The position numbers and the translations under genes were made by a program. The notes beneath the pieces are model-generated. The model saw nothing but the letters and a program-made list of their open reading frames with translations, did no database searches and was not told the DNA's origin. This document shows, in pieces, positions 1 to 7,005 of a stretch of DNA of 19,518 nucleotides (positions are counted from its first letter, which is position 1; each line of letters opens with the position of its first letter). Where the stretch lies: assembly GCA_036166415.1 (NCBI GenBank), contig JAYZHP010000140.1, positions 1 to 19,518 of the forward strand, in the 5' to 3' direction. Source of the stretch: TMED108 sp036166415 (GTDB taxonomy: Bacteria; Fidelibacterota; Marinisomatia; Marinisomatales; TCS55).

Positions 1-1564
1 ATGGCAACATTCCACCAATAAATAGACCTGCCATTACTGCGGGGTTTGAAATATCAATTCCTTTATCGATAATTCCGCTCTTAACCATATAAGCAGCAAA
101 TAAGGCTAATGTTGTTAATGCTGCAGAACCTATCGCAAAACCTTTTCCAATTGCAGCGGTTGTATTTCCTACAGCATCTAATTTATCTGTTCTTTCTCGA
201 ACTTCATTAGGAAGTTCAGCCATTTCAGCAATACCACCCGCATTATCAGAAATTGGTCCATATGCATCTACTGCAAGTTGAATTCCTGTATTAGCAAGCA
301 TGCCTAGTGCGGCCATTGCCACACCATAAAGTCCTGCAAAGTAATGCGCACCAACTATGCCAGCAGCAATAATAAAAATAGGTCCAGCGGTTGATTGCAT
401 ACCAACACCAAGGCCAGCAATAATATTTGTAGCAGGTCCCGTTAATGACTGACGCGCAATAGATAGAGTGGGTGAAGTATTGGTCCCTGTATAGTGTTCG
501 GTTATCATACCAATGCCAAGCCCTGCAAATAGGCCAATTGTTGAAGCCCAGAAAACACCTAAGCTTGTATACGTATTATTACCTAAAATAAATGAATCAG
601 GTAAAAGATTTGTAATCAATAAATACATAACAACAACCATGATTCCAGATGACCCAAATTCACCAATGTTTAAAGCTTTTTGAGGATTTCCACCTTCTTT
701 AACAGATACAAGAAATGTGCCGATAATTGAAACCACAATTCCAGAAGCTGCTATAACCAAAGGCAGTAGAACAAAAGATGCATCGAATGAGCCAAATGAT
801 AAAATAGTAGCTCCGAGCACCATTGATCCAATAATTGAACCAACATAAGATTCAAATAAATCAGCACCCATTCCAGCGACATCACCAACATTGTCACCTA
901 CATTATCTGCAATAGTGGCAGGATTTAGCGGGTGATCTTCTGGAATTCCCGCCTCTACTTTTCCAACCAGGTCAGCGCCAACATCAGCTGCTTTGGTATA
1001 TATACCTCCCCCAACTCTTGCAAAAAGAGCAATGGATGAAGCGCCTAATGAAAAACCAGAAATGACATTTAAAATCTTATTATAGTCTCCATCAAAATAT
1101 GAAAGATAAAACATTAAGAGAACGCTGAGCCCTATTACGCCAAGCCCAACTACTGAAAGACCCATAACTGATCCACCAGTAAATGCCACATTTAAAGCGG
1201 GAGCTAGTCCGGTTCGTGCTGCATGTGTGGTTCTATTATTTGCCTTTGTTGCAACACGCATTCCTAAAAATCCAGCTAAGCCTGAGGCTGATGCTCCAAT
1301 AATAAACGATAATGCTACAAGTGCACTTGATCCCTCTTTATTATAATTTGCAAAACCTAATAGGCATGCAACTACTAATACAAATATCGCCAATACCCTG
1401 TATTCCGCCTTAAGAAAAGCCATCGCTCCTTTAGCAATATCTTGACCAATACGTTCCATTTTTTCGGTACCTTGATCTTGCTTATTGATCCAACTTGTCT
1501 TCCAAAATGCAAATAACATTGCGATTATTCCTGAACAAGTTGCTAAATACAAAAGATTATCCAC
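1..1564 (-). CDS. hppA: Membrane-bound pyrophosphatase, K+-dependent type (3' end off window)
   Basis: This is an ion-pumping pyrophosphatase of the inner membrane, which uses PPi hydrolysis to export H+ or Na+. The visible 521 codons cover the N-terminal three quarters; the rest lies beyond base 1. The substrate site is seen around residues 193-240, with the DVGADLVGKVEAG and NPATIADNVGDNVGD blocks. The segment GNTTAAIGKG near residue 466 has Ala where K+-independent enzymes have Lys, so the enzyme should need K+. In the sixth core helix the motif is DLFES, whose Glu is at the position used by Na+-pumping and K+-dependent enzymes (from family knowledge). The start is GTG, chosen because AGGAG lies 6 bases upstream and the N-terminus aligns with the family. 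It is the last gene of the long minus-strand run, 27 bases after pth. Identity is firm; Na+ versus H+ is not settled. Confidence 0.95.
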   Translation of the reverse strand, partial: MDNLLYLATCSGIIAMLFAFWKTSWINKQDQGTEKMERIGQDIAKGAMAFLKAEYRVLAIFVLVVACLLGFANYNKEGSSALVALSFIIGASASGLAGFLGMRVATKANNRTTHAARTGLAPALNVAFTGGSVMGLSVVGLGVIGLSVLLMFYLSYFDGDYNKILNVISGFSLGASSIALFARVGGGIYTKAADVGADLVGKVEAGIPEDHPLNPATIADNVGDNVGDVAGMGADLFESYVGSIIGSMVLGATILSFGSFDASFVLLPLVIAASGIVVSIIGTFLVSVKEGGNPQKALNIGEFGSSGIMVVVMYLLITNLLPDSFILGNNTYTSLGVFWASTIGLFAGLGIGMITEHYTGTNTSPTLSIARQSLTGPATNIIAGLGVGMQSTAGPIFIIAAGIVGAHYFAGLYGVAMAALGMLANTGIQLAVDAYGPISDNAGGIAEMAELPNEVRERTDKLDAVGNTTAAIGKGFAIGSAALTTLALFAAYMVKSGIIDKGIDISNPAVMAGLFIGGMLP

Positions 1565-1570
1565 TAAATA

Positions 1571-1575
1571 CTCCT
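1571..1575 (-). promoter_or_regulatory. Ribosome binding site of hppA
   Basis: AGGAG lies 6 bases before a GTG codon. It supports the GTG start, since no ATG is nearby at the expected N-terminus. It is one of few canonical Shine-Dalgarno sites in this window. Confidence 0.7.
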
Positions 1576-1591
1576 AGGTTTAAATTGATTA

Positions 1592-2146
1592 TCAAGCATT
1601 AAATTGATTCATTGTTTTGTTTAATCCATTATTTATTATGGATTCCGCAGCATCAGCAGCTTTTACTATCACTTCATTTGCCAATACTTGATCTTTTTTT
1701 CTAAAGTTCTTTAAAACATATTCTTCAGCTGGTCTTAGGTTTTTGCCAGCGGCAATCCCAAATCTGATTCTAGGAAATTGGGTATTTCCTAATCGATAGA
1801 TAATTGATTCCATCCCTCTATGACACCCATCGCCTCCTGAGGGTTTAATCCTTAAGCTTCCTAATGGTAAATCAACATCATCAAATATGACATAAAAATT
1901 TTCTAATTTCAAATTCCATCTTTTTATAATGGACTTTATAATTATGCCACTATTATTCATACCAGTGGTTGGTTTAATTAGTAACACTTTGCTATCATTT
2001 CTTTCAGCATAGACATAATCACTATCTCCAGGAAGAAAATTAATTTTCCATCTTCTGCATAGCTCATCTAATACCCAAAATCCCGCATTGTGCTTCGTAT
2101 CTGCATAATGATTACCAGGATTACCTAGACCCACAAATGAAATCAT
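1592..2146 (-). CDS. pth: Peptidyl-tRNA hydrolase
   Basis: Cytoplasmic enzyme that cleaves the ester bond of peptidyl-tRNAs released from stalled ribosomes and recycles the tRNA. At 184 residues it has normal family length. The N-terminal FVGLGNPG and the HNAGF block carry Asn9 and the catalytic His19; TTGMNNSG (about 61-67) and DDVDLPLG with Asp90 follow, matching E. coli Asn10, His20, Asn68 and Asp93. The later motif, usually GGHNG, reads GCHRG here, placing Arg110 where E. coli has Asn114. The ATG overlaps the stop codon of rplY by one base (TAATG), and a GAGGAG stretch formed by the last rplY codons sits only 2 bases from the start, so translation is probably coupled. The order prs-rplY-pth is conserved in many bacteria. 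Confidence 0.96.
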   Translation of the reverse strand: MISFVGLGNPGNHYADTKHNAGFWVLDELCRRWKINFLPGDSDYVYAERNDSKVLLIKPTTGMNNSGIIIKSIIKRWNLKLENFYVIFDDVDLPLGSLRIKPSGGDGCHRGMESIIYRLGNTQFPRIRFGIAAGKNLRPAEEYVLKNFRKKDQVLANEVIVKAADAAESIINNGLNKTMNQFNA

Positions 2147-2862
2147 TACTCCTCTTTTGAATCTCCTTCAGATGAATCATCTTTTGCCTTTTCATCTTTT
2201 TCTGATCCCTTATCACCATCTGTTCCTTCTTTTGCATCTGCTGATTCTTCTCCTTCTGCTGGTTCTTCTCCTTCTTCAAGCTCATCTTCTTCTTCAACTT
2301 CTGGTTCAATTTCAGCTTTTGGAGGAGCACAAATAGCAATTGTAGTATCTTCGGCTGAGACAAGTACTGTATCATCAGGAAGTGAAATATCAATAGCGGT
2401 TATAGTCCCATTTAATTCTAAGTTAGTAATATCAACATCAATACTATCTGGTACATCTGTAGGGAAGCACTCCAGCTCTATTGAAGTTGCTGCTTGAGAT
2501 ACAATACCGCCTTCAACAGCTCCAACAGCATCTCCAGTTAAATTAAGAGGGATGCTAAATTTCATTTTTACATCTCTTCTGACTCGTAATAAATCGAGAT
2601 GTATTATCTCTTCGGTTACAGGGTGATATTGCGCTTCTTTTACTGTAACATAAATTGTGTTTCCATCTAATTCCATCTCAAAAACATGCTGCCCTGACTG
2701 TATTGCTTGATGCAAAACTTTTTTATCAATGGACATGTTTTGATTTGATTCACCTTTGTAATAATAATTAACTGGTATTTTGCCGCTCCTTCTTAAAGAA
2801 CGCGCAGCTGCATTCCCAGTTTGTTCTCTTTGCTCTACATCAAGTTTAAAAAATGATTCCAT
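2146..2862 (-). CDS. rplY: 50S ribosomal protein L25/general stress protein Ctc, long form
   Basis: Binds 5S rRNA in the large ribosomal subunit. This is the long, two-domain Ctc/TL5 type: the N-terminal L25 domain spans about residues 5-95, with RSLRRSGKIPVNYYYKG typical of the RNA-binding start, and a beta-rich TL5 C-terminal domain spans about 100-182. Beyond this, residues 183-238 form a tail in which about half of the residues are Glu or Asp, the rest mostly Gly, Ser, Lys and Ala, and which is probably disordered. The gene starts 15 bases after the prs stop, with only a weak AGGT upstream, and its stop overlaps the pth start, so all three are likely read from one message. The domain assignment is secure; the tail's role is unknown. 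Confidence 0.94.
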   Translation of the reverse strand: MESFFKLDVEQREQTGNAAARSLRRSGKIPVNYYYKGESNQNMSIDKKVLHQAIQSGQHVFEMELDGNTIYVTVKEAQYHPVTEEIIHLDLLRVRRDVKMKFSIPLNLTGDAVGAVEGGIVSQAATSIELECFPTDVPDSIDVDITNLELNGTITAIDISLPDDTVLVSAEDTTIAICAPPKAEIEPEVEEEDELEEGEEPAEGEESADAKEGTDGDKGSEKDEKAKDDSSEGDSKEE

Positions 2863-2877
2863 AATATTTACCTAAAT

Positions 2878-3822
2878 TTAAAATTCAAATAGTGCGCTAA
2901 CTGATTTACCATCATAAACGCGTTTTATTGCTTCTGCAAAAACTTCTGATACTGTAACAATTTGCATATTGTGTAATTTTTTATTTTCAGGAATAGAAAC
3001 TGTATCTGTTACAATAAGCTTACTTATCTTTGATTCTTTTATTCTATCAATTGCTGGTCCAGATAATACCGCATGTGTAGCAACTGCAGTAACGCTCTTG
3101 GCGCCATTTTCAATTGCTGAATTCGCCGCGTTCACAGTGGTCCCTGCTGTATCTATCATGTCATCAATAATTAATACATCTTTATTATCTAAATCACCAA
3201 TAAGGTGCATAACTTCAGCTTTATTTGGGGCATATCTTCTTTTATCAATTAGAGCGAAATGCATGCCAAGTTTTTTGGCATAAGACTGACTCATCCTAGC
3301 AGAGCCTACATCTGGAGATAGTACTACAGATTTTTTTTCATCAAGCCCTAGTGATTTAATTGCGTCAAGCAGAACCATTCTGCTATATAAATGATCAAAA
3401 GGGATTGTAGCAAATCCTTGAATTTGGGTAGAGTGTAAATCCATAGTAATAATTCGATCTGCACCCGTTGCTGTAATTAGATCAACCATAACCCGTGATG
3501 ATATTGGAACGCGAGGATTGTCCTTTCTATCTTGTCTCCCATAGCCAAAATAAGGAACAACTGCAGTCACAGTTTTTGCCGAAGCCCTAACAGCTGCATC
3601 AATAATTAATATTAATTCCATAATATTCTCTGAAGGGCTATTTGTAGGTTGAATAATGAAAACATCACAACCCCTTATGTTTTCTTCAAACTGAAGCCAT
3701 AGCTCACCATCAGAAAAGGTTTTTATGGTTAACTTTCCAAGGTCCTTGCCTAAATAATTTGCAATATCTTTGCCAAGTGCAATATTACTTCGACCAGAAA
3801 ATATTTTTAATTGATCATTCAT
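2878..3822 (-). CDS. prs: Ribose-phosphate pyrophosphokinase (PRPP synthase)
   Basis: Makes 5-phosphoribosyl-1-pyrophosphate from ribose 5-phosphate and ATP, feeding nucleotide, histidine, tryptophan and NAD synthesis. The 314-residue class I enzyme shows the ATP-site stretch YGRQDRK (94-100), the metal-binding DLHS with His130, the flexible-loop DKRR (193-196) and the PRPP loop VLIIDDMIDTAGT (216-228). The frame stays open 36 bases further upstream to an ATG at 3858, but that extension would run through the 3' half of tRNA-Gln and adds 12 residues foreign to the family, so the ATG at 3822 is used. No Shine-Dalgarno sequence precedes it: only 10 bases separate it from the tRNA. It probably shares a transcript with ispE, the tRNA, rplY and pth. 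Confidence 0.96.
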   Translation of the reverse strand: MNDQLKIFSGRSNIALGKDIANYLGKDLGKLTIKTFSDGELWLQFEENIRGCDVFIIQPTNSPSENIMELILIIDAAVRASAKTVTAVVPYFGYGRQDRKDNPRVPISSRVMVDLITATGADRIITMDLHSTQIQGFATIPFDHLYSRMVLLDAIKSLGLDEKKSVVLSPDVGSARMSQSYAKKLGMHFALIDKRRYAPNKAEVMHLIGDLDNKDVLIIDDMIDTAGTTVNAANSAIENGAKSVTAVATHAVLSGPAIDRIKESKISKLIVTDTVSIPENKKLHNMQIVTVSEVFAEAIKRVYDGKSVSALFEF

Positions 3823-3832
3823 AATTTTATTG

Positions 3833-3903
3833 CTGGGGCGTAGGGACTCGAACCCCAACCGCCGGGACCAAAACCCGGTGTCCTACCATTAGACGACGCC
3901 CCA
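3833..3903 (-). tRNA. tRNA-Gln (anticodon UUG)
   Basis: A complete 71-base cloverleaf can be folded by hand: acceptor TGGGGCG/CGCCCCA, D arm GTCT/GGAC, anticodon stem CCGGG/CCCGG with loop TTTTGGT (anticodon TTG), a 4-base variable loop, and a T arm with loop TTCGAGT. A U1-A72 pair and discriminator G73 are the known glutamine identity features of E. coli tRNA-Gln and support the call. CCA is not encoded: the bases after G73 are CAATAA. The tRNA sits between ispE and prs on the same strand, an arrangement also known from gamma-proteobacteria such as Pseudomonas. Its 3' end is 10 bases from the prs start codon. Confidence 0.96.
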
Positions 3904-3950
3904 GTACATATTCTTTGTTAATTTATGAAAAGGGTGGATTCGAAAAAAAG

Positions 3951-4781
3951 TTAGACAGGATTTGCTAGAATGGTTAAGTGCGAATTATGGAAAAATGACT
4001 CAGCTTTTTCTAGTTTAGCCTCATCGTCAAAAATTCCATACACAGTCGAACCACTTCCCGACAGACTGGCAAATTTTGCACCGCTATCTAATAACTTATT
4101 TTTAATAGCTCCAATCTCTGGATATGCAGGAATCACAATCTTTTCAAAATCATTCTCAAAAAACTCAAATGAGAGAAAATTATTTCTCTTCAAGTCCGCG
4201 AACTTAGCTATATTGTCTTCAGAATTCAATTTATTTTTTACCTTACTATATGCCCATTTTGTACTAATTGAAATATCTGGGATTACTAATAATAGATTAT
4301 CAGTTAAATTGAAATTAATTGGGGTCAGCTTATATCCGGTTTCCTCACCAATTTGAGAACCCCCTCTAATAAAAAATGGGACATCAGCTCCAATATTTGA
4401 ACCAATTTTTTCAAGAATATTTTTTTTCAATCTAAGACTATAAAGTGAATTTAATCCTTTTAACATAGTGGCAGCGTTTGCTGAGCCCCCTCCAATACCA
4501 CTACCTGTTGGTATTTTTTTATCTATATTTATTACAACGCCCAGGTCTTTATTTACTTCTTTGCTCAATAAATCATATGCCTGATAACATAAATTTGACT
4601 TATCCATGGGGATCCATTCAACATTGGATTGAATGGAGCAACCTTCTTTCTTCTTTTTAATTTGAATTATATCACCAAAATCAATTTCCTTATATAGTGT
4701 TATAATATTATGCATTCCATCTGGGCGTTGATTTAAAATCTTTAAGCCCAAATTCACTTTTGAGTTTGATTTTAATATCAT
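3951..4781 (-). CDS. ispE: 4-diphosphocytidyl-2-C-methyl-D-erythritol kinase
   Basis: Phosphorylates the 2-hydroxyl of CDP-methylerythritol in the MEP isoprenoid pathway. It belongs to the GHMP kinase superfamily. At 276 residues it has normal length, with the substrate-binding N-terminus KSNSKVNLGLKIL (Lys8 and Asn10 matching Lys10 and Asn12 of E. coli), the glycine-rich ATP loop PTGSGIGGGSANAA (about 91-104), GADVPFF with the catalytic Asp near residue 132, and the C-terminal SLSGSGSTVYG motif. It begins 3 bases after the ispF stop inside an all-A/T stretch without a ribosome binding site, so it probably depends on translation of ispF. Its substrate is the product of IspD, and its product is the substrate of IspF, both encoded just upstream. 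Confidence 0.96.
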   Translation of the reverse strand: MILKSNSKVNLGLKILNQRPDGMHNIITLYKEIDFGDIIQIKKKKEGCSIQSNVEWIPMDKSNLCYQAYDLLSKEVNKDLGVVINIDKKIPTGSGIGGGSANAATMLKGLNSLYSLRLKKNILEKIGSNIGADVPFFIRGGSQIGEETGYKLTPINFNLTDNLLLVIPDISISTKWAYSKVKNKLNSEDNIAKFADLKRNNFLSFEFFENDFEKIVIPAYPEIGAIKNKLLDSGAKFASLSGSGSTVYGIFDDEAKLEKAESFFHNSHLTILANPV

Positions 4782-4803
4782 TAATTAATTATTATTAATT
4801 AAT
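4780..4803. repeat. A/T-only inverted repeat at the ispF-ispE junction
   Basis: Two copies of ATTAATTAAT, each itself a palindrome, flank a 4-base TATT spacer. The element covers the last ispF codons (Ile-Asn-Asn-Asn and stop), the 3-base gap and the first base of the ispE start codon. A hairpin of only A-U pairs would be weak, and the stretch may simply reflect AT-rich codons (ATT, AAT, TTA). Confidence 0.6.
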
Positions 4804-5264
4804 GTTGCGATAGCTTGACAAGCAATTCCTTTGCCTTTACCAATAAACCCTAGGTGGTCAGTAGTAGTCGCTTTTATTGAAATTGAAGATTTGCCTATGT
4901 CAATATTACTTAAAATATTGCTTTTCATTTCTTCAATAAAATTTGAAATATTGGGTTTCTGTAGAATAATAACTGAATCAATATGATTAACAGTGAAGTT
5001 ATCTTTAATCACTTCATTGTAAATAGTATTCAACATTTTAAGGCTGCTATAATTTTTCAATCGAGCGTCACTACTAGGGAAAAAATTGCCTATATCACCT
5101 TGGGCGGAAGCCCCTAAGATTGAATCAATAATAGAATGCACCAATACGTCTCCATCTGAATGCCCAACTATTCCGTAATCAAATTGTATTTTCACGCCAC
5201 CCAAAATCAATTGTTCACCTTTTTTTAATTGATGAACGTCATAACCAATTCCTACTTTATACAT
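4785..5264 (-). CDS. ispF: 2-C-methyl-D-erythritol 2,4-cyclodiphosphate synthase
   Basis: Cyclises the IspE product to MEcPP with release of CMP. The 159-residue length is normal for this small trimeric zinc enzyme. The N-terminal GIGYDVHQL gives zinc ligands Asp9 and His11, and VGHSDGDVLVHSIIDSILGA gives the third ligand, His43. QGDIGNFFPSSD and the C-terminal KATTTDHLGFIGKGKGIAC are also family signatures, the latter near the cytidine site. The start ATG overlaps the ispD stop by one base (TAATG), consistent with coupled translation. No Shine-Dalgarno sequence is visible. The neighbours ispD and ispE provide the two preceding pathway steps. Confidence 0.97.
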   Translation of the reverse strand: MYKVGIGYDVHQLKKGEQLILGGVKIQFDYGIVGHSDGDVLVHSIIDSILGASAQGDIGNFFPSSDARLKNYSSLKMLNTIYNEVIKDNFTVNHIDSVIILQKPNISNFIEEMKSNILSNIDIGKSSISIKATTTDHLGFIGKGKGIACQAIATLINNN

Positions 5265-5941
5265 TATTTCATATGATTAAATAGCGCTTCGGCTACTATC
5301 CAATCTTCCTTCGTTGTTATTTTAAAATTGATAGATCTATCATTAATAATTTTTACCTCATAACCGGCTTTTTCTAATAGAATGGCGTCATCTGTGCCAA
5401 TTATGTTTTCTTTATCAGCATAGCTATAGGCACTTAAAAGGGCGTTCTTTAAAAAAACTTGGGGGGTTTGAACCTGCCATATTTTTTCTCTATCTATGGT
5501 ATTAGTAATTACATTGTTTGAAGCTTCTTTTAGAGTATCGGTAGATTTATTCCCAACAATAACAGCGTCACAATCCTTTAAAGATGAGATCGTTTTTTCT
5601 ATTAGTTCTTTTTGGATAAACGGCCTAACTGCATCATGAATACAAATACATTTGGATTGGTCATTAATTTCTTTTAAAGCATTTTTAATAGAGCCTTGCC
5701 TAGTTGATGAACCCTCAACAATTATCATAGGCTTCGTTGAATTAATTGTTTTAACAACTGAATTAATAATATTTATATCATCTTTAGAAACAGCTATGAT
5801 GATTTCATCAATCATTTTTGAAGAAATAAATGGTAAAAGCGTATAATGTATCAATGGCATTCCATTGATTTCTTTAAGTTGTTTTTTTTCGCCAAATCTT
5901 AATCCAGATCCAGCGGCTGGAATAATCGCAGATGTAATCAT
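5264..5941 (-). CDS. ispD: 2-C-methyl-D-erythritol 4-phosphate cytidylyltransferase
   Basis: Transfers CMP from CTP to methylerythritol 4-phosphate, the third step of the MEP pathway. The protein has 225 residues, a typical length. The nucleotide-binding PAAGSGLRFGEKKQ (8-21) contains the conserved Arg and Lys, IHDAVRPF lies mid-protein, the substrate-contacting stretch reads TIDREKIWQVQTPQVF, and TDDAILLEKAGYEV follows. The gene starts 11 bases after the queA stop with no ribosome binding site, and its own stop overlaps the ispF start. Genomes often keep ispD and ispF together or fused; here ispE follows directly, so three consecutive enzymatic steps form one unit. Confidence 0.96.
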   Translation of the reverse strand: MITSAIIPAAGSGLRFGEKKQLKEINGMPLIHYTLLPFISSKMIDEIIIAVSKDDINIINSVVKTINSTKPMIIVEGSSTRQGSIKNALKEINDQSKCICIHDAVRPFIQKELIEKTISSLKDCDAVIVGNKSTDTLKEASNNVITNTIDREKIWQVQTPQVFLKNALLSAYSYADKENIIGTDDAILLEKAGYEVKIINDRSINFKITTKEDWIVAEALFNHMK

Positions 5942-5952
5942 GAATTCAAATG

Positions 5953-7005
5953 CTACATAATTAACATTGCATCACCATAACTTAAAAACCTATAATTGTT
6001 TTTCTTTGCTTCTCTGTATGCTTTCATAATGAGATCTCGATGGCAAAATGCGGAAACCATCATTAGCAATGTGCTTTTTGGTTGGTGAAAATTAGTGATC
6101 ATTGCATCAACCATCTTAAAATCATATGGCGGATAAACAAACTTATCTGTCCAGCCACGTTTAGGAGAAACTTGAAAACCTGAAACTGCAACGGTCTCTA
6201 ATGAGCGGACAGTTGATGTGCCAACAGCAAAGACTTTTCTTCTTCTTTTTTTTGTTTCATTGATCTTAAGGGCAGTTTGTGGTGAAACCTCGAAATATTC
6301 AGAATCCATTTGATGGCGATTCAAATCTTCTACTTGAACAGGTCGAAATGTTCCTAGTCCAATATGTAGTGTAGTATGAGCGGTTTTAGCTCCTTTTTTA
6401 TGGATTCTACTAATCAAGCCATCTGTAAAATGCAATCCAGCTGTTGGGGCAGCTACGGCTCCTCTTTGTTCTGCAAACACAGTTTGATACCTAATTTTAT
6501 CTTTTGGTTCAGATTCACGCTTTATATATGGCGGAAGTGGAGAAATACCGACCTTATCTATAACTTCATAGATATCTTCATTTTCATATTCAAACCTTAC
6601 TACACGCCCACCAGATATTGTATTATCAATTACGTCACAATAAACATTTTTAGTAAACATTAATTTATTTCCGATGCGTACTTTTCTTGCAGGTCGAACC
6701 ATAACTTCCCACAGATCATTTTCAAGCTCTCTTAATAAGAAAACCTCCACCTTTGCCTCAGTGCGATCCTTGTTTGCATATAGCCTTGCAGGAAAAACTT
6801 TGGTATTGTTTGTAATTAATAAATCATTTTTTCTGAGATATTCAGGAAGATTGGAAAACGTTTTGTGTTCGATTTCGCCAGAGTCTTTATGTATTACCAT
6901 AAGCTTAGACTGGTCTCTTCGTTTTGCTGGATATTGTGCTATATATTTCTCTGGTAATGGATAATCAAAATCTGCGAGTTTCCATTTTTTCTTTTTTTCA
7001 ATCAT
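5953..7005 (-). CDS. queA: S-adenosylmethionine:tRNA ribosyltransferase-isomerase
   Basis: Transfers and isomerises the ribose of S-adenosylmethionine onto 7-aminomethyl-7-deazaguanine at the wobble position of GUN-anticodon tRNAs, giving epoxyqueuosine. The 350-residue length is normal. The sequence has the N-terminal YPLPEKYIAQYPAKRRDQSKL, the central APTAGLHFT signature and HIGLGTFRPV, and the late block NFHQPKSTLLMMVSAF. Its ATG overlaps the last codons of ruvB by 4 bases (ATGA), so translation is probably coupled. The ruvB-queA pairing is seen in many bacteria. The nearby tRNA-Gln has a UUG anticodon and is not expected to be a substrate. Confidence 0.97.
   Translation of the reverse strand: MIEKKKKWKLADFDYPLPEKYIAQYPAKRRDQSKLMVIHKDSGEIEHKTFSNLPEYLRKNDLLITNNTKVFPARLYANKDRTEAKVEVFLLRELENDLWEVMVRPARKVRIGNKLMFTKNVYCDVIDNTISGGRVVRFEYENEDIYEVIDKVGISPLPPYIKRESEPKDKIRYQTVFAEQRGAVAAPTAGLHFTDGLISRIHKKGAKTAHTTLHIGLGTFRPVQVEDLNRHQMDSEYFEVSPQTALKINETKKRRRKVFAVGTSTVRSLETVAVSGFQVSPKRGWTDKFVYPPYDFKMVDAMITNFHQPKSTLLMMVSAFCHRDLIMKAYREAKKNNYRFLSYGDAMLIM

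Noticed and set aside
2121..2393. Open frame rich in Lys and Gln on the minus strand
   Set aside because: It is an out-of-frame shadow of the repetitive acidic-tail codons of rplY.
2878..3858. Longer prs reading frame starting at 3858
   Set aside because: The extra 12 codons overlap the 3' half of tRNA-Gln and have no counterpart in PRPP synthases.
3833..7005. Functional link between queA and the nearby tRNA-Gln
   Set aside because: QueA acts on GUN-anticodon tRNAs; this tRNA has UUG.
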